A stretch of 64,000 bases of DNA from Verrucomicrobiaceae bacterium. GTDB taxonomy: Bacteria; Verrucomicrobiota; Verrucomicrobiia; Verrucomicrobiales; Verrucomicrobiaceae. Where the stretch lies: the NCBI GenBank assembly GCA_016713035.1, contig JADJPW010000001.1:248001-312000 (forward strand), read 5' to 3'. The translations under genes were made by a program, and so were the position numbers. The notes under the pieces were generated by a model, which searched no databases, was not told the origin of the DNA, and saw only the letters and a program-made list of their open reading frames with translations. This document shows, piece by piece, positions 1 to 9,837 of this stretch (the first letter of the stretch is position 1; every line of letters starts with the position of its first letter).

Positions 1-1886
1 CTGGCCAGCGCCAGCTCCGCGACAGCGTCGCCTTCAAGTGGAAAAACTTCCTGAAGCGCTACGCACTCAATCCAAAGCCGCACCCAGCTCTCACGACATG
101 GAAACGCTACGCAGAGGCCAAACCCGAGCAATTCGCCTCCATCACCACCGAACTCGCGAAAACGCCCAATGACCCCGTCGCCGCCGAAATCGTGAAAAAA
201 GCCCCCAAGTCGCTTCCCGACGTCGCCAGCATTTATGGTCAATTATTCGCCACTGGGAAAATCGACTCCAAACTCCTCCAAGACCCACTTTGCCCACTCT
301 CCGTGCCCGTGGAGCAGATAGACGCCTTCCTCACCCGCAAAGACCGCGAAACCGTGGTCAAAAACGAAAACGAACGCACCAAGCTCGACAGCACCCACCC
401 CGGTGCCCCACCCCGCGCCATGGTGCTGCTGGATAAACCCAAGCCCGAAGACGTCCGCGTCTTCATGCGTGGCAATCCCGCACGCCAGGGCGAGCCTGCG
501 CCGCGTGCCTGGCTCACCATGTTCGGCGGACAAAAATTCACAGATGGCAGCGGCAGGCTCGAGCTAGCCAACCGCATCGCCAGCAAAGACAATCCGCTCA
601 CCGCACGCGTCCTCGTCAATCGCGTCTGGATGCAGCACTTCGGCAAGCCGCTCGTCGCCCAGCCCAGCGACTTTGGCGTGCAGACACAGCGCCCCGTGCA
701 AGCGGACCTGCTCGACTTTTTGGCCGACTACTTCATCCAAAACGGCTGGAGCCTCAAAAAGCTCCACACCCTCATTTTGACCAGCCGCACATGGCAGCAG
801 AGCAGCCACGCCACACCGGAAAAACTGCTCAAAGACGCCGACAATGAGCTCCTCAGCCGTTTCAACCGCCAGCGCCTCGATTACGAGACCATGCGGGATG
901 CCATCCTCTCCGCCACGGGCGAGCTCGATGCCCAAAAACGCGGAGGACGAGCTATCGAGCTCACGGCGAAGGACGCCGACACTCGCCGCACGCTGTATTT
1001 GAAAGTGGATCGCTACGACCAAGCCTCCGTGCCCGCTATGTTCGACTTCGCCAACCCGGAAAGCCATAGCCCACAGCGCTTCAACACCACCGTGCCACAG
1101 CAGTCCCTCTTTTTGATGAACAGCCCCTTCATGCGTGCCCGCGCAGACATCTTCGCCACAGCCGAGGTCGAATCGCTCTACCGCCGCATCCTCGCCCGCA
1201 CACCCACGAAAGACGAGCTCACCCTCGCCCAGCAGTTCATCAAGGAAGCAGAGGCCCTCAACGGCGAAAAACCCTTCCGCTGGAGCTACGGCATGATGAA
1301 ACTCCATGGCGACAACACCTTCAGCGACTTCCAGCCCTTCACCCACCTCACCGAGCGTGCAGGCGGTGGACAGAAGCTCTGGAGTCCCGGCGAAAAAATC
1401 CCCGACAAACAATGGGGCCACGCCTTTTGGGCCAACTACGGCGGCCACGCCGCTCCGAACGGCTACGTCGTCACCTCACGCTGGCATGCACCTGCCGACA
1501 TGCAGATCCGTATCGAAAGCGTGCTCAGCCGCAGCAGTGATCGTGGCGACGGCGTGCGTGGCTGGGTCCACAGCAGCCGCACCGTCATCCTCACCGAAAG
1601 CACCGCTACTCCGCAGGCAAAAAAATCGCCCATCCAGCTCACCACCGCCGTGAAAGCGGGGGATGTCATCAGCTTCATCGTCCACAACATCGGCGGCACG
1701 GATAGTGACAGCTTCGACTGGCAGCCCATCATCCACCGCGCGGACACAGACGAAGTGCTCACCAATGCCAAAAATGACTTCTGCGACGCCTCCCACTGGC
1801 CCTTCGGTCGCCAGCGCCCGCAGTCTCCCACCAGCCAGCTCGCCCAAGTGCTGATGATGAGCAATGAGTTCCTTTTTGTGGAGTGA
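1..1886 (+). CDS. PSD1 (DUF1553) domain protein, 5' end outside the window
   Basis: The reading frame is open from base 3, so the N-terminus lies upstream of the window; the GTG at 192 is only an internal codon. The core (bases about 560-820) has the DUF1553 pattern: an ELANRIAS start, a TARVLVNRVW motif and LILTSRTWQQSS. This is the C-terminal half of planctomycete/verrucomicrobial PSCyt/PSD1 proteins, which are secreted and of unknown biochemical role, often next to sulfatases as here. Between the usual helical tail (about 1200-1260) and the terminal LAQVLMMSNEFLFVE-type ending there is an extra segment of about 170 residues rich in Trp, His and beta-like stretches that ordinary PSD1 proteins lack. 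The family call is firm; the function is not known. Confidence 0.85.
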   Translation, partial: GQRQLRDSVAFKWKNFLKRYALNPKPHPALTTWKRYAEAKPEQFASITTELAKTPNDPVAAEIVKKAPKSLPDVASIYGQLFATGKIDSKLLQDPLCPLSVPVEQIDAFLTRKDRETVVKNENERTKLDSTHPGAPPRAMVLLDKPKPEDVRVFMRGNPARQGEPAPRAWLTMFGGQKFTDGSGRLELANRIASKDNPLTARVLVNRVWMQHFGKPLVAQPSDFGVQTQRPVQADLLDFLADYFIQNGWSLKKLHTLILTSRTWQQSSHATPEKLLKDADNELLSRFNRQRLDYETMRDAILSATGELDAQKRGGRAIELTAKDADTRRTLYLKVDRYDQASVPAMFDFANPESHSPQRFNTTVPQQSLFLMNSPFMRARADIFATAEVESLYRRILARTPTKDELTLAQQFIKEAEALNGEKPFRWSYGMMKLHGDNTFSDFQPFTHLTERAGGGQKLWSPGEKIPDKQWGHAFWANYGGHAAPNGYVVTSRWHAPADMQIRIESVLSRSSDRGDGVRGWVHSSRTVILTESTATPQAKKSPIQLTTAVKAGDVISFIVHNIGGTDSDSFDWQPIIHRADTDEVLTNAKNDFCDASHWPFGRQRPQSPTSQLAQVLMMSNEFLFVE

Positions 1887-1897
1887 TCGGGAAGGTC

Positions 1898-1971
1898 TTG
1901 CCACAGATTCAGGAAAGCCGCCGATTTTCTCCCGAACAATTCCATCTGTGGTTTTCCTGAATCTGCGGCAA
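1898..1971. terminator. inverted repeat between convergent genes, likely bidirectional terminator
   Basis: Arms at 1898-1916 and 1953-1971 are 19 bp with one mismatch, separated by a 36-base loop. They lie between the stop of the PSD1 gene (1886) and the convergent sulfatase stop (2000). A short A/T run follows the right arm. Terminator function is inferred from position and symmetry. Confidence 0.4.
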
Positions 1972-1999
1972 AAATTTGGACGGATGATGAATCAAGGCA

Positions 2000-3430
2000 T
2001 CACGGCTTCACCGCATCTTCCACACCATTCAGGCTCCGCACGACGCTTTCTAGCCAGTCTTCGAGCTGCTGACGCATTTCGGCCACACGTTCTGGCTGCT
2101 CGGCGATGAGCACGTTTTGCTCCTCCGGGTCGGTGGAGAGGTTGTAGAGCTCCCAGCTCACATCCGAGCCTTTTTTCTCGATGCGGTGCAGTTTCCACGG
2201 CCAGTCAGTCCACGCAGCATGGCCTAAAAATGTATCCAGCGGATGCTGCGTGGTGATCTGGCCCGCATCAGCACGGATGCGGGCGGGATCAGCCGGTTCG
2301 ATGCCTTTGGCCTGATCGGCGAGTAAATCGCTCATCCATTTGTCCGAGGGCGTGCTGATGCCTTTCGTGGGGTGATCCCAGAATCCCATAGGCTTGCGGC
2401 GCTTGTTCGTTTCGCCCTCCAGCAGCGGCATGAGGTTTTCACCATCCAGAGGCACCTGCTTTTCCAGTTTGGAGTCCGTGATGGCCAGCAGTGTGGGGAA
2501 AATGTCACTGGTCACGCATGGCGTGCTGATGACCTGCGGCTTCTTGAACTGCGCGGGCCACTCGATCAGCGATGGCACCGGCAAGCCGCCCTCATAGATG
2601 CTGCCCTTATTCCCACGGCGCTTGCCCGCACTACCCACTTTGGGCAAAGCACCATTGTCGCTGCAATACCACAGCAGCGTGTCGTCACGCAGGCCCAGTT
2701 CTTTGATTTCGCTACGCAGTCGTCCAAAAGCGCGGTCCATCGCGGTGATCTCGCCGTAAAAGTTACGCACGTTCGCCGGCTGGTCCGCATAGAGCGCACG
2801 ATCAGCCTCCAGCGCCCGGTGGGGACTGTGAGGCGAGCCAAACCAGATCACCGTGAAGAAACGCTGCTCCTTTTCTGCGCAGCGGCGGATGAACTTCAGC
2901 GCCACATCCATCGTCACGTCCGAGCTGTCGCCGTGAAACTGCGTGGCCTTTCCTGCGTCGCTCAAAATGGGATCTAGGTCGAAAAAGTTCGGCGCAGACA
3001 CCCATTCGTCGAAACCGCTCGCACCTGGAGACACCGGGCTGGCTTTTTGCACCGATCCGAGATGCCATTTCCCGAAGTGCCCGGTGCGGTAGCCGCTCTT
3101 TTGCAGCACCTCCGCGATCGTCACTTCCTGCGGGCGCAGCGTGTGCCCCCAGGAGAAGCAGCCAAAGCGATTCGGCGTGCGTCCCGTCATCACACTACCG
3201 CGTGTGGGCGAGCACACTGGTGCAGCGGCATGAAACTGGTCAAAGCGCACTCCCTCCCGGGCCAAAGCGTCAAAATTCGGCGTCTGAAGATGCGGGTGAC
3301 CATTGTAAGCCATGTCCCCCCAGCCCTGATCATCCGCCATCACCAGCACGATGTTTGGCGGGCCACCCGGCTCGGCCTGGAGCGTGACACAAAGCGGTAA
3401 AAGCAGAGCGAGTAGGATTTTCATCGGCAT
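2000..3430 (-). CDS. secreted sulfatase (arylsulfatase family)
   Basis: A 476-residue protein with a hydrophobic signal peptide (residues about 3-19), then the N-terminal metal-binding pattern NIVLVMADDQGWGD (Asp-Asp ligands) and the formylglycine motif C73-S-P-T-R, the Cys being the residue converted by the sulfatase-maturating enzyme. GKWHLG and a second metal-site segment (YCSDNGA) follow. It would hydrolyse sulfate esters, probably of polysaccharides, outside the cytoplasm; the substrate cannot be read from the sequence. Its gene is convergent with a PSD1 gene, a common neighbourhood in Verrucomicrobiota and Planctomycetes. An in-frame Met two codons inside is an alternative start. Confidence 0.93.
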   Translation of the reverse strand: MPMKILLALLLPLCVTLQAEPGGPPNIVLVMADDQGWGDMAYNGHPHLQTPNFDALAREGVRFDQFHAAAPVCSPTRGSVMTGRTPNRFGCFSWGHTLRPQEVTIAEVLQKSGYRTGHFGKWHLGSVQKASPVSPGASGFDEWVSAPNFFDLDPILSDAGKATQFHGDSSDVTMDVALKFIRRCAEKEQRFFTVIWFGSPHSPHRALEADRALYADQPANVRNFYGEITAMDRAFGRLRSEIKELGLRDDTLLWYCSDNGALPKVGSAGKRRGNKGSIYEGGLPVPSLIEWPAQFKKPQVISTPCVTSDIFPTLLAITDSKLEKQVPLDGENLMPLLEGETNKRRKPMGFWDHPTKGISTPSDKWMSDLLADQAKGIEPADPARIRADAGQITTQHPLDTFLGHAAWTDWPWKLHRIEKKGSDVSWELYNLSTDPEEQNVLIAEQPERVAEMRQQLEDWLESVVRSLNGVEDAVKP

Positions 3431-3536
3431 TTTCTAGCATGAGCGGCGCTCCCAGGACCACCAGTTTTTGCGCAAGCACATTTTCCGCCGCTATTCCGGT
3501 TTGCATCCAGGCGGTGGCTTTCTATGACATCTGCCT

Positions 3537-4439
3537 ATGGCAAAACCCGCACTCGGAAAAGGACTCGGAGCACTCATTTCAGCACCAGCGGCTGTCTCGG
3601 GCGTCGCTCGCCCACCTGTGCTCGCCCAGCCAGCGCCCGGTGATGTCGTACAGCGTGTCTCGCTCGATCAGATCGTCCCCAGCCCCCTCCAGCCGCGCAA
3701 AGAATTCCAGCCCGAGCAGCTCACCGAGCTCATGGAGTCCATCCGCGAGCACGGCATCATTCAGCCGCTGATCGTCCGCCGCGTCGCAGGCAAGCTGGAG
3801 CTCATCGCCGGTGAGCGCCGCTTCCGCGCCTCACGTGAGCTTGGGCTCAAAGAGGTGCCCGTCATCACCCGCGAGGCCAGTGATAAAGATGTGCTGGAGA
3901 TGGCCCTCATCGAGAACCTCCAGCGTGAGGGGCTCAATCCGATCGAGGAAGCCCAGGCCTACGCCCGCCTCTCCAAGGACTTCAACATGAAGCAGGAGGA
4001 CATCGCGCAGCGTGTGGGCAAGAACCGCGCCACCGTGGCCAATGCCATCCGCCTGCTCGACCTACCTACGAGCGTGCAGGAGATGCTCTCCAGCACCATC
4101 ATCACCACCGGTCACGCGAAGGTCATTCTCGGGCTCAAGAAGCCTGAAGATCAAAAGAAGATCGCTCACGACATCGTGCAAAAGGGGCTGACGGTCCGCG
4201 CCACGGAAAAAGCAGTCCAACTGATCCTCCATCCACCCGCTCCGAAGCCACCGCCCGCTGGCGCAGGTGAGCTGGACAGCGCCATCGCCTCCGTCGAGCA
4301 AAAGCTCATCTCCAGGCTCTCCACAAACGTCACCATCCATCACTCGGAGAAAAAAGGCCGCATCGAGATCGACTACTACGGCACAGAGGACATGAATCGA
4401 CTCCTCAGCCTCCTCGGAGTCGAAGAAGAAGCCTTTTAA
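3537..4439 (+). CDS. parB: chromosome partitioning protein ParB
   Basis: A 300-residue protein starting with the typical GLGALI segment, followed by a ParB N-terminal domain (IVPSPLQPRKEF, then the GERRFRAS CTP/arginine-patch motif at about residues 91-98) and a helix-turn-helix region (DIAQRVGKNRATVANAIRLL, about 155-175). The C-terminal 50 residues form a short dimerisation-type end. It should bind parS sites and load the partition complex near the origin. No parA is adjacent, unlike the usual parAB order. The next gene starts on the base after the stop codon, so the two are probably co-transcribed. Confidence 0.95.
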   Translation: MAKPALGKGLGALISAPAAVSGVARPPVLAQPAPGDVVQRVSLDQIVPSPLQPRKEFQPEQLTELMESIREHGIIQPLIVRRVAGKLELIAGERRFRASRELGLKEVPVITREASDKDVLEMALIENLQREGLNPIEEAQAYARLSKDFNMKQEDIAQRVGKNRATVANAIRLLDLPTSVQEMLSSTIITTGHAKVILGLKKPEDQKKIAHDIVQKGLTVRATEKAVQLILHPPAPKPPPAGAGELDSAIASVEQKLISRLSTNVTIHHSEKKGRIEIDYYGTEDMNRLLSLLGVEEEAF

Positions 4440-4949
4440 ATGATGCACCCTGACCGCAGCGCAATGAATACGCCCACTCGCAGCATGCCGAGCTGGGTTT
4501 ATTCCTTCCTTTGCTATTTCTCTTGCCTGCTGCTCCTCGCACTCGCTTCCTGTGCACCACAATCCGCACCCGCCGCTCACCCGGATGAGCCTGCGGTGCG
4601 CACCTTCCTGGATCGCTATTTCTCCACCTGGTCTGCACAGGACATGGATGGCTATGGTGGCTGCTTTCACCCGCAGGCACGCGTGACCTTTGTGCACGAC
4701 GGCGTCGCTGACACGCAGGGGCTCACGGATTTCCTGCATGGACAAAAAATGGGTCACCAGACCGCCAGCGTGCCGATGAAGGAAATCCCTACCAGCATGC
4801 GCATCCTCATGGACGACCGCACCGCGCAGGCCAGCGTGCGCTGGAAGCTCACTCAGGGCTCACGCGTCGTCACGGGCACAGATTGCTTCACGCTCATCAA
4901 AACACCGCAAGGCTGGCGCATCGCGAGCTTGGTGTTTTACAATGACTAA
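4440..4949 (+). CDS. lipoprotein with NTF2/SnoaL-like fold
   Basis: A 169-residue protein with a hydrophobic leader ending in a lipobox (LALAS-Cys near residue 38), so it is predicted to be a lipid-anchored envelope protein. The rest matches the NTF2-like pattern: an initial helix (VRTFLDRYFSTWSAQD), then FHPQARVTF and a final beta strand GWRIASLVFYND. Such domains are structural or bind small ligands; no catalytic residues are evident. The ATG abuts the parB stop. Alternative Met codons at residues 9 and 16 would still leave the lipobox. The end overlaps the convergent acyltransferase gene by four bases. Confidence 0.7.
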   Translation: MMHPDRSAMNTPTRSMPSWVYSFLCYFSCLLLLALASCAPQSAPAAHPDEPAVRTFLDRYFSTWSAQDMDGYGGCFHPQARVTFVHDGVADTQGLTDFLHGQKMGHQTASVPMKEIPTSMRILMDDRTAQASVRWKLTQGSRVVTGTDCFTLIKTPQGWRIASLVFYND

Positions 4950-5923
4950 GCCTTCGTCCGCATCGACTCCGGCACCATTTCATAAAAGGAAGGCAAAGGC
5001 CAGGAATACTCTGGATAGGCCGGATCACGTGCGGAGCCATCTGCTAGCGGCGTGTAGCGCCAGTGCTTGTACATCCACATCCAGCACTCGGGGTGCTCAC
5101 GGATGGCTTTTTCGAAATCATCCCACACACGCTGCGTCAGCTCACGCGTGTCATCATCTGGCCCGGGCTGGATCGCCTCAAAGAGCCGCGCCTCATAGCG
5201 CCCATCTGGCAGCGGACGGCACACACCGGTGATGATGGAGAGTCCCAGCCGCTTCGCCAGCTCCACATGCAGCGTCGGCACGCAGGTCCACATGCCAAAG
5301 CACTGAATCGCCGCCGCAGCCTTCCCTGGCTCCAGATTTAAGTCGGTGAGCAATCCGGCGTGGCCTTGGCGCTTCAGCGTCTTCATCAGCTTCAGCATCG
5401 CATTCTCCTGCGGGATGATCGTATGCCCACTCTGCTCACGCAGCTTCTTAAAAAGGCGTGTGAGAGCCGGATTTTTGAAATCCTGCGCCACCACGGTGAA
5501 TGGGAAGCCCCGAAAGCCCCATACCATGCTCACCAGCTCGAAATTCCCGAAATGCGGCGTCACCCACACGCCGCCGGTGCGCCGCGCCTGTGCCTCGATC
5601 TCTGGCTGTGGGATGTGGATGTCGAAAAAGGGCTGCCAGTTATTCTGAGTCAGCCGCGTGGACCAGAACAGATCCAAAAATGTCCGCGCAAAAGTCTGAT
5701 ACGAGCCCTTGGCGATACGACGGCGAGCTGCATCATCATACTGGTCACCGAAAGCACAGCGCAGATTCTCCAGCGCCGTCGTGCGACCACGTTTGTCGAA
5801 AAAGAACGCCAACGAGCCTACTCCGCGAGCCAGCGCCAGCAGCAGCCCACGGGGCAATCGGGGCAAAATCCACGCCACCGACTCCAAAACAGCGGTTTCT
5901 AGGAAATGACGGAGCTTCTTCAC
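4946..5923 (-). CDS. LpxL/HtrB-type lipid A acyltransferase family protein
   Basis: A 325-residue protein with an N-terminal hydrophobic stretch (VAWILPRLPRGLLLALARGVGSL). The acyltransferase core HFGNFE matches the HX4D/E catalytic motif, and a C-terminal ECWMWMYKHWRY segment matches the W-rich end of LpxL/LpxM enzymes. It would transfer a secondary acyl chain to lipid A or a related lipid at the inner face of the cytoplasmic membrane. Length fits the family (about 300). It is transcribed divergently from the peptidase gene, about 40 bases away. Whether the acceptor is lipid A or another glycolipid is open. Confidence 0.85.
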   Translation of the reverse strand: MKKLRHFLETAVLESVAWILPRLPRGLLLALARGVGSLAFFFDKRGRTTALENLRCAFGDQYDDAARRRIAKGSYQTFARTFLDLFWSTRLTQNNWQPFFDIHIPQPEIEAQARRTGGVWVTPHFGNFELVSMVWGFRGFPFTVVAQDFKNPALTRLFKKLREQSGHTIIPQENAMLKLMKTLKRQGHAGLLTDLNLEPGKAAAAIQCFGMWTCVPTLHVELAKRLGLSIITGVCRPLPDGRYEARLFEAIQPGPDDDTRELTQRVWDDFEKAIREHPECWMWMYKHWRYTPLADGSARDPAYPEYSWPLPSFYEMVPESMRTKA

Positions 5924-5964
5924 GAGAGAGTTGGCGTTGATGAAAAGTGCGTTACGGTGCCTAC

Positions 5965-6948
5965 ATGGCCCAATCCCTCACTAGCATCCTCAAACGACTT
6001 CTCAAGCTCCCCACGGCTCCCTTTCACGAGTACCATGTCCGCGCTGAGATCGAGGCCATCCTGAAGGACTGCCCGAATGTGAAGCTCAAGTGCGATAAAT
6101 TCGGCAACCTGCTCGCCACTTACAAAAACGGCACCTCCCGCAGCAAGCCCACCTGGGTCTTCGGAGCCCACATGGATCACCCCGCCTTTGTACAAGGCGA
6201 AGACGGCTGGGAATTCCTCGGCGGCAGCGTCACTCCAGAAATGGATGGCGCCATCAAAAGCGGCCTGCGCAAATCCCACGGCGAAATCGCCACCTGGAAC
6301 TTCCCCGTGAAAGTCACCGGCACTCGCATCGAGGCCCCCGCCTGCGATGACCTCATCGGCTGCGCCATCATCGTCTCCACGCTCCTAGAGCTCGCACGGC
6401 TAGAAATCAAAACCACAGTCCATGCCGTCTTCACGCGTGCGGAAGAGGTCGGTTGGCTCGGAGCATGGCATCTGGCTCAAAACTGGCCCTTTGGAAAAGA
6501 CAGCGTCTTTGTCTCCATCGAAACCAGCCGCCCCGTCAATGGTGCCGTCATGGGCGAAGGGCCCATGGTCCGCGTCGGTGATCGCATGAGCGTCTTTGAC
6601 AGCGAAGCCGTCGCTATCCTCTCCAAGACAGCGAAAGAACAAGCCATCCGCGTCCAGCGCTGTCTGCTCGATGCCGGCGCCTGCGAGGCCACCGCTGTGC
6701 AAGCCGCCGGCATCCGCAGCGTCGGCATCTCCGTCCCGCTGGGCAACTACCACAACATCGGAGTCCAGCGCCAAATCTCCCCCGAATACGTCATGATGGA
6801 CGACGTAAAGTCCCTCATCGACCTGCTCAAAGCCCTCGTCGCCACCAAGCATGATGGCATCGGCGAGCGCACCATCCGCGAACGCGTGGAAATCCGCATG
6901 GCTGAGCACGCCGAGCACTACAAGGCTGGCTCGAAGCTCTTCGAGTGA
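5965..6948 (+). CDS. M42-like metallo-aminopeptidase
   Basis: A 327-residue protein in the M42/M20 dinuclear zinc peptidase group. Visible ligands in order: H-M-D-H-P, the bridging Asp in ACDDLIG, the catalytic Glu pair in RAEEVGW, a third ligand in SIETSR, and NYHNIG for the last His. The long segment between the His and the bridging Asp ([15 protein letters not shown]) suits M42 aminopeptidases, which are cytosolic and oligomeric. ATG 5965 is preferred over an upstream GTG at 5947 because homologues begin near the [11 protein letters not shown] segment. The gene ends just before the heptamer-phased element upstream of leuS. Confidence 0.8.
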   Translation: MAQSLTSILKRLLKLPTAPFHEYHVRAEIEAILKDCPNVKLKCDKFGNLLATYKNGTSRSKPTWVFGAHMDHPAFVQGEDGWEFLGGSVTPEMDGAIKSGLRKSHGEIATWNFPVKVTGTRIEAPACDDLIGCAIIVSTLLELARLEIKTTVHAVFTRAEEVGWLGAWHLAQNWPFGKDSVFVSIETSRPVNGAVMGEGPMVRVGDRMSVFDSEAVAILSKTAKEQAIRVQRCLLDAGACEATAVQAAGIRSVGISVPLGNYHNIGVQRQISPEYVMMDDVKSLIDLLKALVATKHDGIGERTIRERVEIRMAEHAEHYKAGSKLFE

Positions 6949-6950
6949 GG

Positions 6951-7029
6951 TTTCAAGTTTCAGGTCCAAAGTTTTAAGTCTTCCAGGCGCAGGACTGGAA
7001 ACCTCCAACTTTAAACTTGGAACTCGGCC
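6951..7029. repeat. heptamer-phased inverted repeat array upstream of leuS
   Basis: The whole M42-leuS gap is built of 7-base words in register: from 6951 five TTTCAAG/TCCAAAG/TTTTAAG-like heptamers, a short spacer, then from 6995 five heptamers of the complementary kind (CTGGAAA, CTTTAAA, CTTGGAA). The two halves can pair imperfectly as a hairpin. The same seven-base phasing with other words is seen at 8763, 28266, 30292, 37177 and 37271. Confidence 0.6.
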
Positions 7030-7054
7030 CGTCCTCGCCTTCTTCCGCGCCCCT

Positions 7055-9736
7055 ATGTCCAGCGAGCAGCGCAAAGCCTTCCCTTTCTCCGAGTTTGAAC
7101 CGAAATGGCAGGGCGAGTGGGAGGCGAAAAAGGCCTTCCGCACGCCCAACCCCGGTGATGCCGACTTCGATGCCTCCAAGCCGAAGTACTTCGTGCTCGA
7201 TATGTTCCCCTACCCTAGTGGCAATGGTCTCCATGTCGGCCACCCGGAGGGCTACACCGCCACGGACATCATCGGCCGCTTCAAAAAGATGTCCGGCTTC
7301 AATGTGCTGCACCCGATGGGCTGGGATGCCTTTGGCCTGCCTGCGGAGCAATACGCCATCAAAACCGGCACGCATCCCCGCGTGACCACGGAGGCGAACA
7401 TCGCCAACTTCACCAAGCAGCTCAAATCCCTCGGCTTCGCCTACGACTGGGATCGCGAGGTCAACACCACCGACCCCGGCTACTTCAAATGGACGCAGTG
7501 GATCTTCCTGAAGCTCTACAACTCCTACGTCGGCGACGACGGCAAGGCGCATCCGATCAGTGAACTGGAAGCCAAAGGCCTCTCGCGTGAGGAAATCGAC
7601 GCGAAACGCCTCGCCTACATCTCCTCCGCGCCAGTGAACTGGTGCCCGCAGCTCGGCACCGTGCTGGCGAATGAAGAAGTCGTGGACGGCAAAAGCGAAG
7701 TCGGCGGTTTCCCCGTCGAGCGCCGCCCCATGCGCCAGTGGATGCTGCGCATCACCGCCTACGCCCAGCGCCTCATCGACGAACTCGACGGCCTCGACTG
7801 GCCAGAAAGCATCAAGCTGCTCCAGCGGAACTGGATCGGCCGCAGCGAAGGTGCGCATGTGAAATTCCAAGTGCATAGCACTGAGCACTCCATAACGGTG
7901 TTCACGACCCGCCCCGATACCCTCTTCGGAGCGACTTACATGGTCCTCGCGCCCGAGCATGCCCTGGTGGATCAAATCGTCACCAAGGAGCAACTTCCAT
8001 CCGTCGAGGATTACCGCGCCAAGACCGCGCGGAAGAGCGATCTGGAGCGCACCGAGCTCTCGAAGGACAAATCCGGCGTCTTCACCGGCGCTTTCGCCAT
8101 CAATCCGGTGAGCAACGAGCAAATCCCCATCTGGATCGCCGACTACGTCCTCATGGGCTACGGCACCGGAGCCATCATGGCCGTGCCTGCACACGATGTG
8201 CGTGACTTTGAGTTCGCACAGAAGTTTGCCTTACCGATTCGTGAGGTCGTAGCCGCTTCACCAAAGCTCGTGGGCGAAGGCTCACCCGTTTGCACGATGG
8301 AGCCGCTGGTTTGCTTCCAAGAGGATGGTTTCGCCGTGAACTCGGGCTTCCTCGACGGCATGCCCACCGCCGAAGCGAAGAAGAAAATCGCCGCCTGGCT
8401 CGAAGAACAAGGCCTCGGCAAAGGCACCACCAATTTCAAACTCCGCGACTGGCTCTTCAGCCGTCAGCGCTACTGGGGCGAGCCCTTCCCCATTGTGTGG
8501 GAAGACGGCAATCATCGCAGCATTCCCGAAAGCGAGCTGCCGCTGCTGCCGCCGACGCTGGAAGACTTCAAACCCACCGGCACGCCCGAGCCTCCGCTCT
8601 CCAAGGCCACGGATTGGGTGCGTTACTCCGCCACCGCCACGCGTGAACTCAACACCATGCCGCAATGGGCCGGTTCGTGCTGGTATTACCTGCGGTATTG
8701 TGACGCCCGCAATTCGGAGCGCTTTGTCGGTGTGGAAGCCGAGAAGTATTGGATGACGGGCAAGTGCTCAGTGCCCAGTGCTCAGTCCTCAGACTCTGAA
8801 AAACTAAGCACTCCCCCACTAAGCACTGAGCATTCCGCTCCGACTCGCCCCGGCGGCGTCGATCTCTACGTCGGCGGCACCGAGCACGCCGTGCTCCACC
8901 TGCTTTATGCCCGCTTCTGGCACAAGGTGCTCTTTGATCTCGGTTACGTCAGCACGCCGGAGCCTTTCCAGCGTCTGGTGAACCAAGGTCTCATCCTTGG
9001 TGAAGATGGGCAGAAGATGTCGAAGTCCCGCGGCAACGTGGTGAATCCCGACGACGTCGTGCGTGAGTACGGTGCCGATGCGTTGCGCCTGTATGAGATG
9101 TTCATGGGTCCGCTGGAGCAGGTGAAGCCGTGGAGCATGAAGGGCGTCGAGGGCGTGTATCGCTTCCTCGCCCGCGTGTGGCGTCTGGTGATGGAAGTCG
9201 ATGACGAAGGCGTGTGGAGCATCTCCAAGGCCCTGCAAGACGTGCCTGCGAACAAGCAGCTCACCAAAGCACTGCACGAGACGATCAAGAAATGCGGCGA
9301 AGACATCGAGAAGCTCAGCTTCAACACCGCGATCAGCCAGATGATGGTCTGCACCAATGCCTTCACCGGAGCGGAAGTGAAGCCTGCGGGAGCCATCGTG
9401 ACCTTCCTCAAGGTGCTCAGTCCTTTCGCACCGCATCTCGCCGAGGAGCTGAATGCGATCATCCGCTCCCAATTCCCCGCCTTGGCCGCTTCCAGCTTCC
9501 TCAGCGATGAAACCTGGCCGAAATACGATCCCGCCGCCCTCATCGAGGACGAGGTGGAGGTCGTCTTCCAGGTGAACGGCAAGCTACGCGACAAAGCCCG
9601 CGTGCCCATCCAGGCCACGAAGGAGGAGATCGAAAAAATCGCCCTCGCCAGCGCCCGCGTGCAGGAATTCATGGAGGGCAAGCCCGCCAAGAAGGTCATC
9701 GTCGTCCCCGGCAAGCTCGTGAACGTGGTGGTCTAA
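7055..9736 (+). CDS. leuS: leucyl-tRNA synthetase
   Basis: An 893-residue class Ia aminoacyl-tRNA synthetase charging tRNA-Leu. It has the HIGH-type signature H-V-G-H (residues 60-63, in [16 protein letters not shown]), the editing (CP1) domain with [12 protein letters not shown], and K-M-S-K-S at about 654-658. ATG 7055 fits homologues; the frame is open further upstream, but that part is repeat sequence. An extra stretch of about 34 residues lies between KYWM and VDLYVGG (bases about 8752-8853) and is made of ten in-register heptamers of the AGTGCTC family. A shorter AGCACTGAGCACT word is present in the editing domain at 7877-7889. The enzyme is essential, so these insertions are presumably tolerated. 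Confidence 0.97.
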   Translation: MSSEQRKAFPFSEFEPKWQGEWEAKKAFRTPNPGDADFDASKPKYFVLDMFPYPSGNGLHVGHPEGYTATDIIGRFKKMSGFNVLHPMGWDAFGLPAEQYAIKTGTHPRVTTEANIANFTKQLKSLGFAYDWDREVNTTDPGYFKWTQWIFLKLYNSYVGDDGKAHPISELEAKGLSREEIDAKRLAYISSAPVNWCPQLGTVLANEEVVDGKSEVGGFPVERRPMRQWMLRITAYAQRLIDELDGLDWPESIKLLQRNWIGRSEGAHVKFQVHSTEHSITVFTTRPDTLFGATYMVLAPEHALVDQIVTKEQLPSVEDYRAKTARKSDLERTELSKDKSGVFTGAFAINPVSNEQIPIWIADYVLMGYGTGAIMAVPAHDVRDFEFAQKFALPIREVVAASPKLVGEGSPVCTMEPLVCFQEDGFAVNSGFLDGMPTAEAKKKIAAWLEEQGLGKGTTNFKLRDWLFSRQRYWGEPFPIVWEDGNHRSIPESELPLLPPTLEDFKPTGTPEPPLSKATDWVRYSATATRELNTMPQWAGSCWYYLRYCDARNSERFVGVEAEKYWMTGKCSVPSAQSSDSEKLSTPPLSTEHSAPTRPGGVDLYVGGTEHAVLHLLYARFWHKVLFDLGYVSTPEPFQRLVNQGLILGEDGQKMSKSRGNVVNPDDVVREYGADALRLYEMFMGPLEQVKPWSMKGVEGVYRFLARVWRLVMEVDDEGVWSISKALQDVPANKQLTKALHETIKKCGEDIEKLSFNTAISQMMVCTNAFTGAEVKPAGAIVTFLKVLSPFAPHLAEELNAIIRSQFPALAASSFLSDETWPKYDPAALIEDEVEVVFQVNGKLRDKARVPIQATKEEIEKIALASARVQEFMEGKPAKKVIVVPGKLVNVVV
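8763..8832. repeat. ten-heptamer AGTGCTC-family element inserted in leuS
   Basis: Seventy bases divide exactly into ten heptamers: four AGTGCTC-like words, a spacer, then TAAGCAC, CTAAGCA and CTGAGCA words that are the reverse complement of the first group. The element is therefore a hairpin-forming inverted array inside a coding region. The same unit occurs as seven perfect tandem copies in the intergenic region at 28266-28314. Confidence 0.75.
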
Positions 9737-9794
9737 AGTAGCCTTGTTGCTGCGCAACAAGGGCTGTGCTGTTCCGCAGGAACAGCACTACTTT
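9735..9794. repeat. 60-bp cloverleaf-like repeat, copy 1
   Basis: An outer stem (AAAGTAG 9735-9741 with CTACTTT 9788-9794) encloses two perfect hairpins: CCTTGTTGC/GCAACAAGG (9742-9762, loop TGC) and GCTGTTCC/GGAACAGC (9768-9786, loop GCA). The leuS stop codon TAA (9734-9736) overlaps the left end. A four-T run follows. It resembles a REP/BIME-type element and could end transcription of leuS. Confidence 0.8.
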
Positions 9795-9837
9795 TGCTCA
9801 TCGTCATCCCCATGGGTGCTCGCGAACGTCGCGGCCT

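Noticed and set aside
564..1448. 294-codon minus-strand ORF under the first PSD1 gene
   Set aside because: No family features; the opposite strand has clear DUF1553 motifs.
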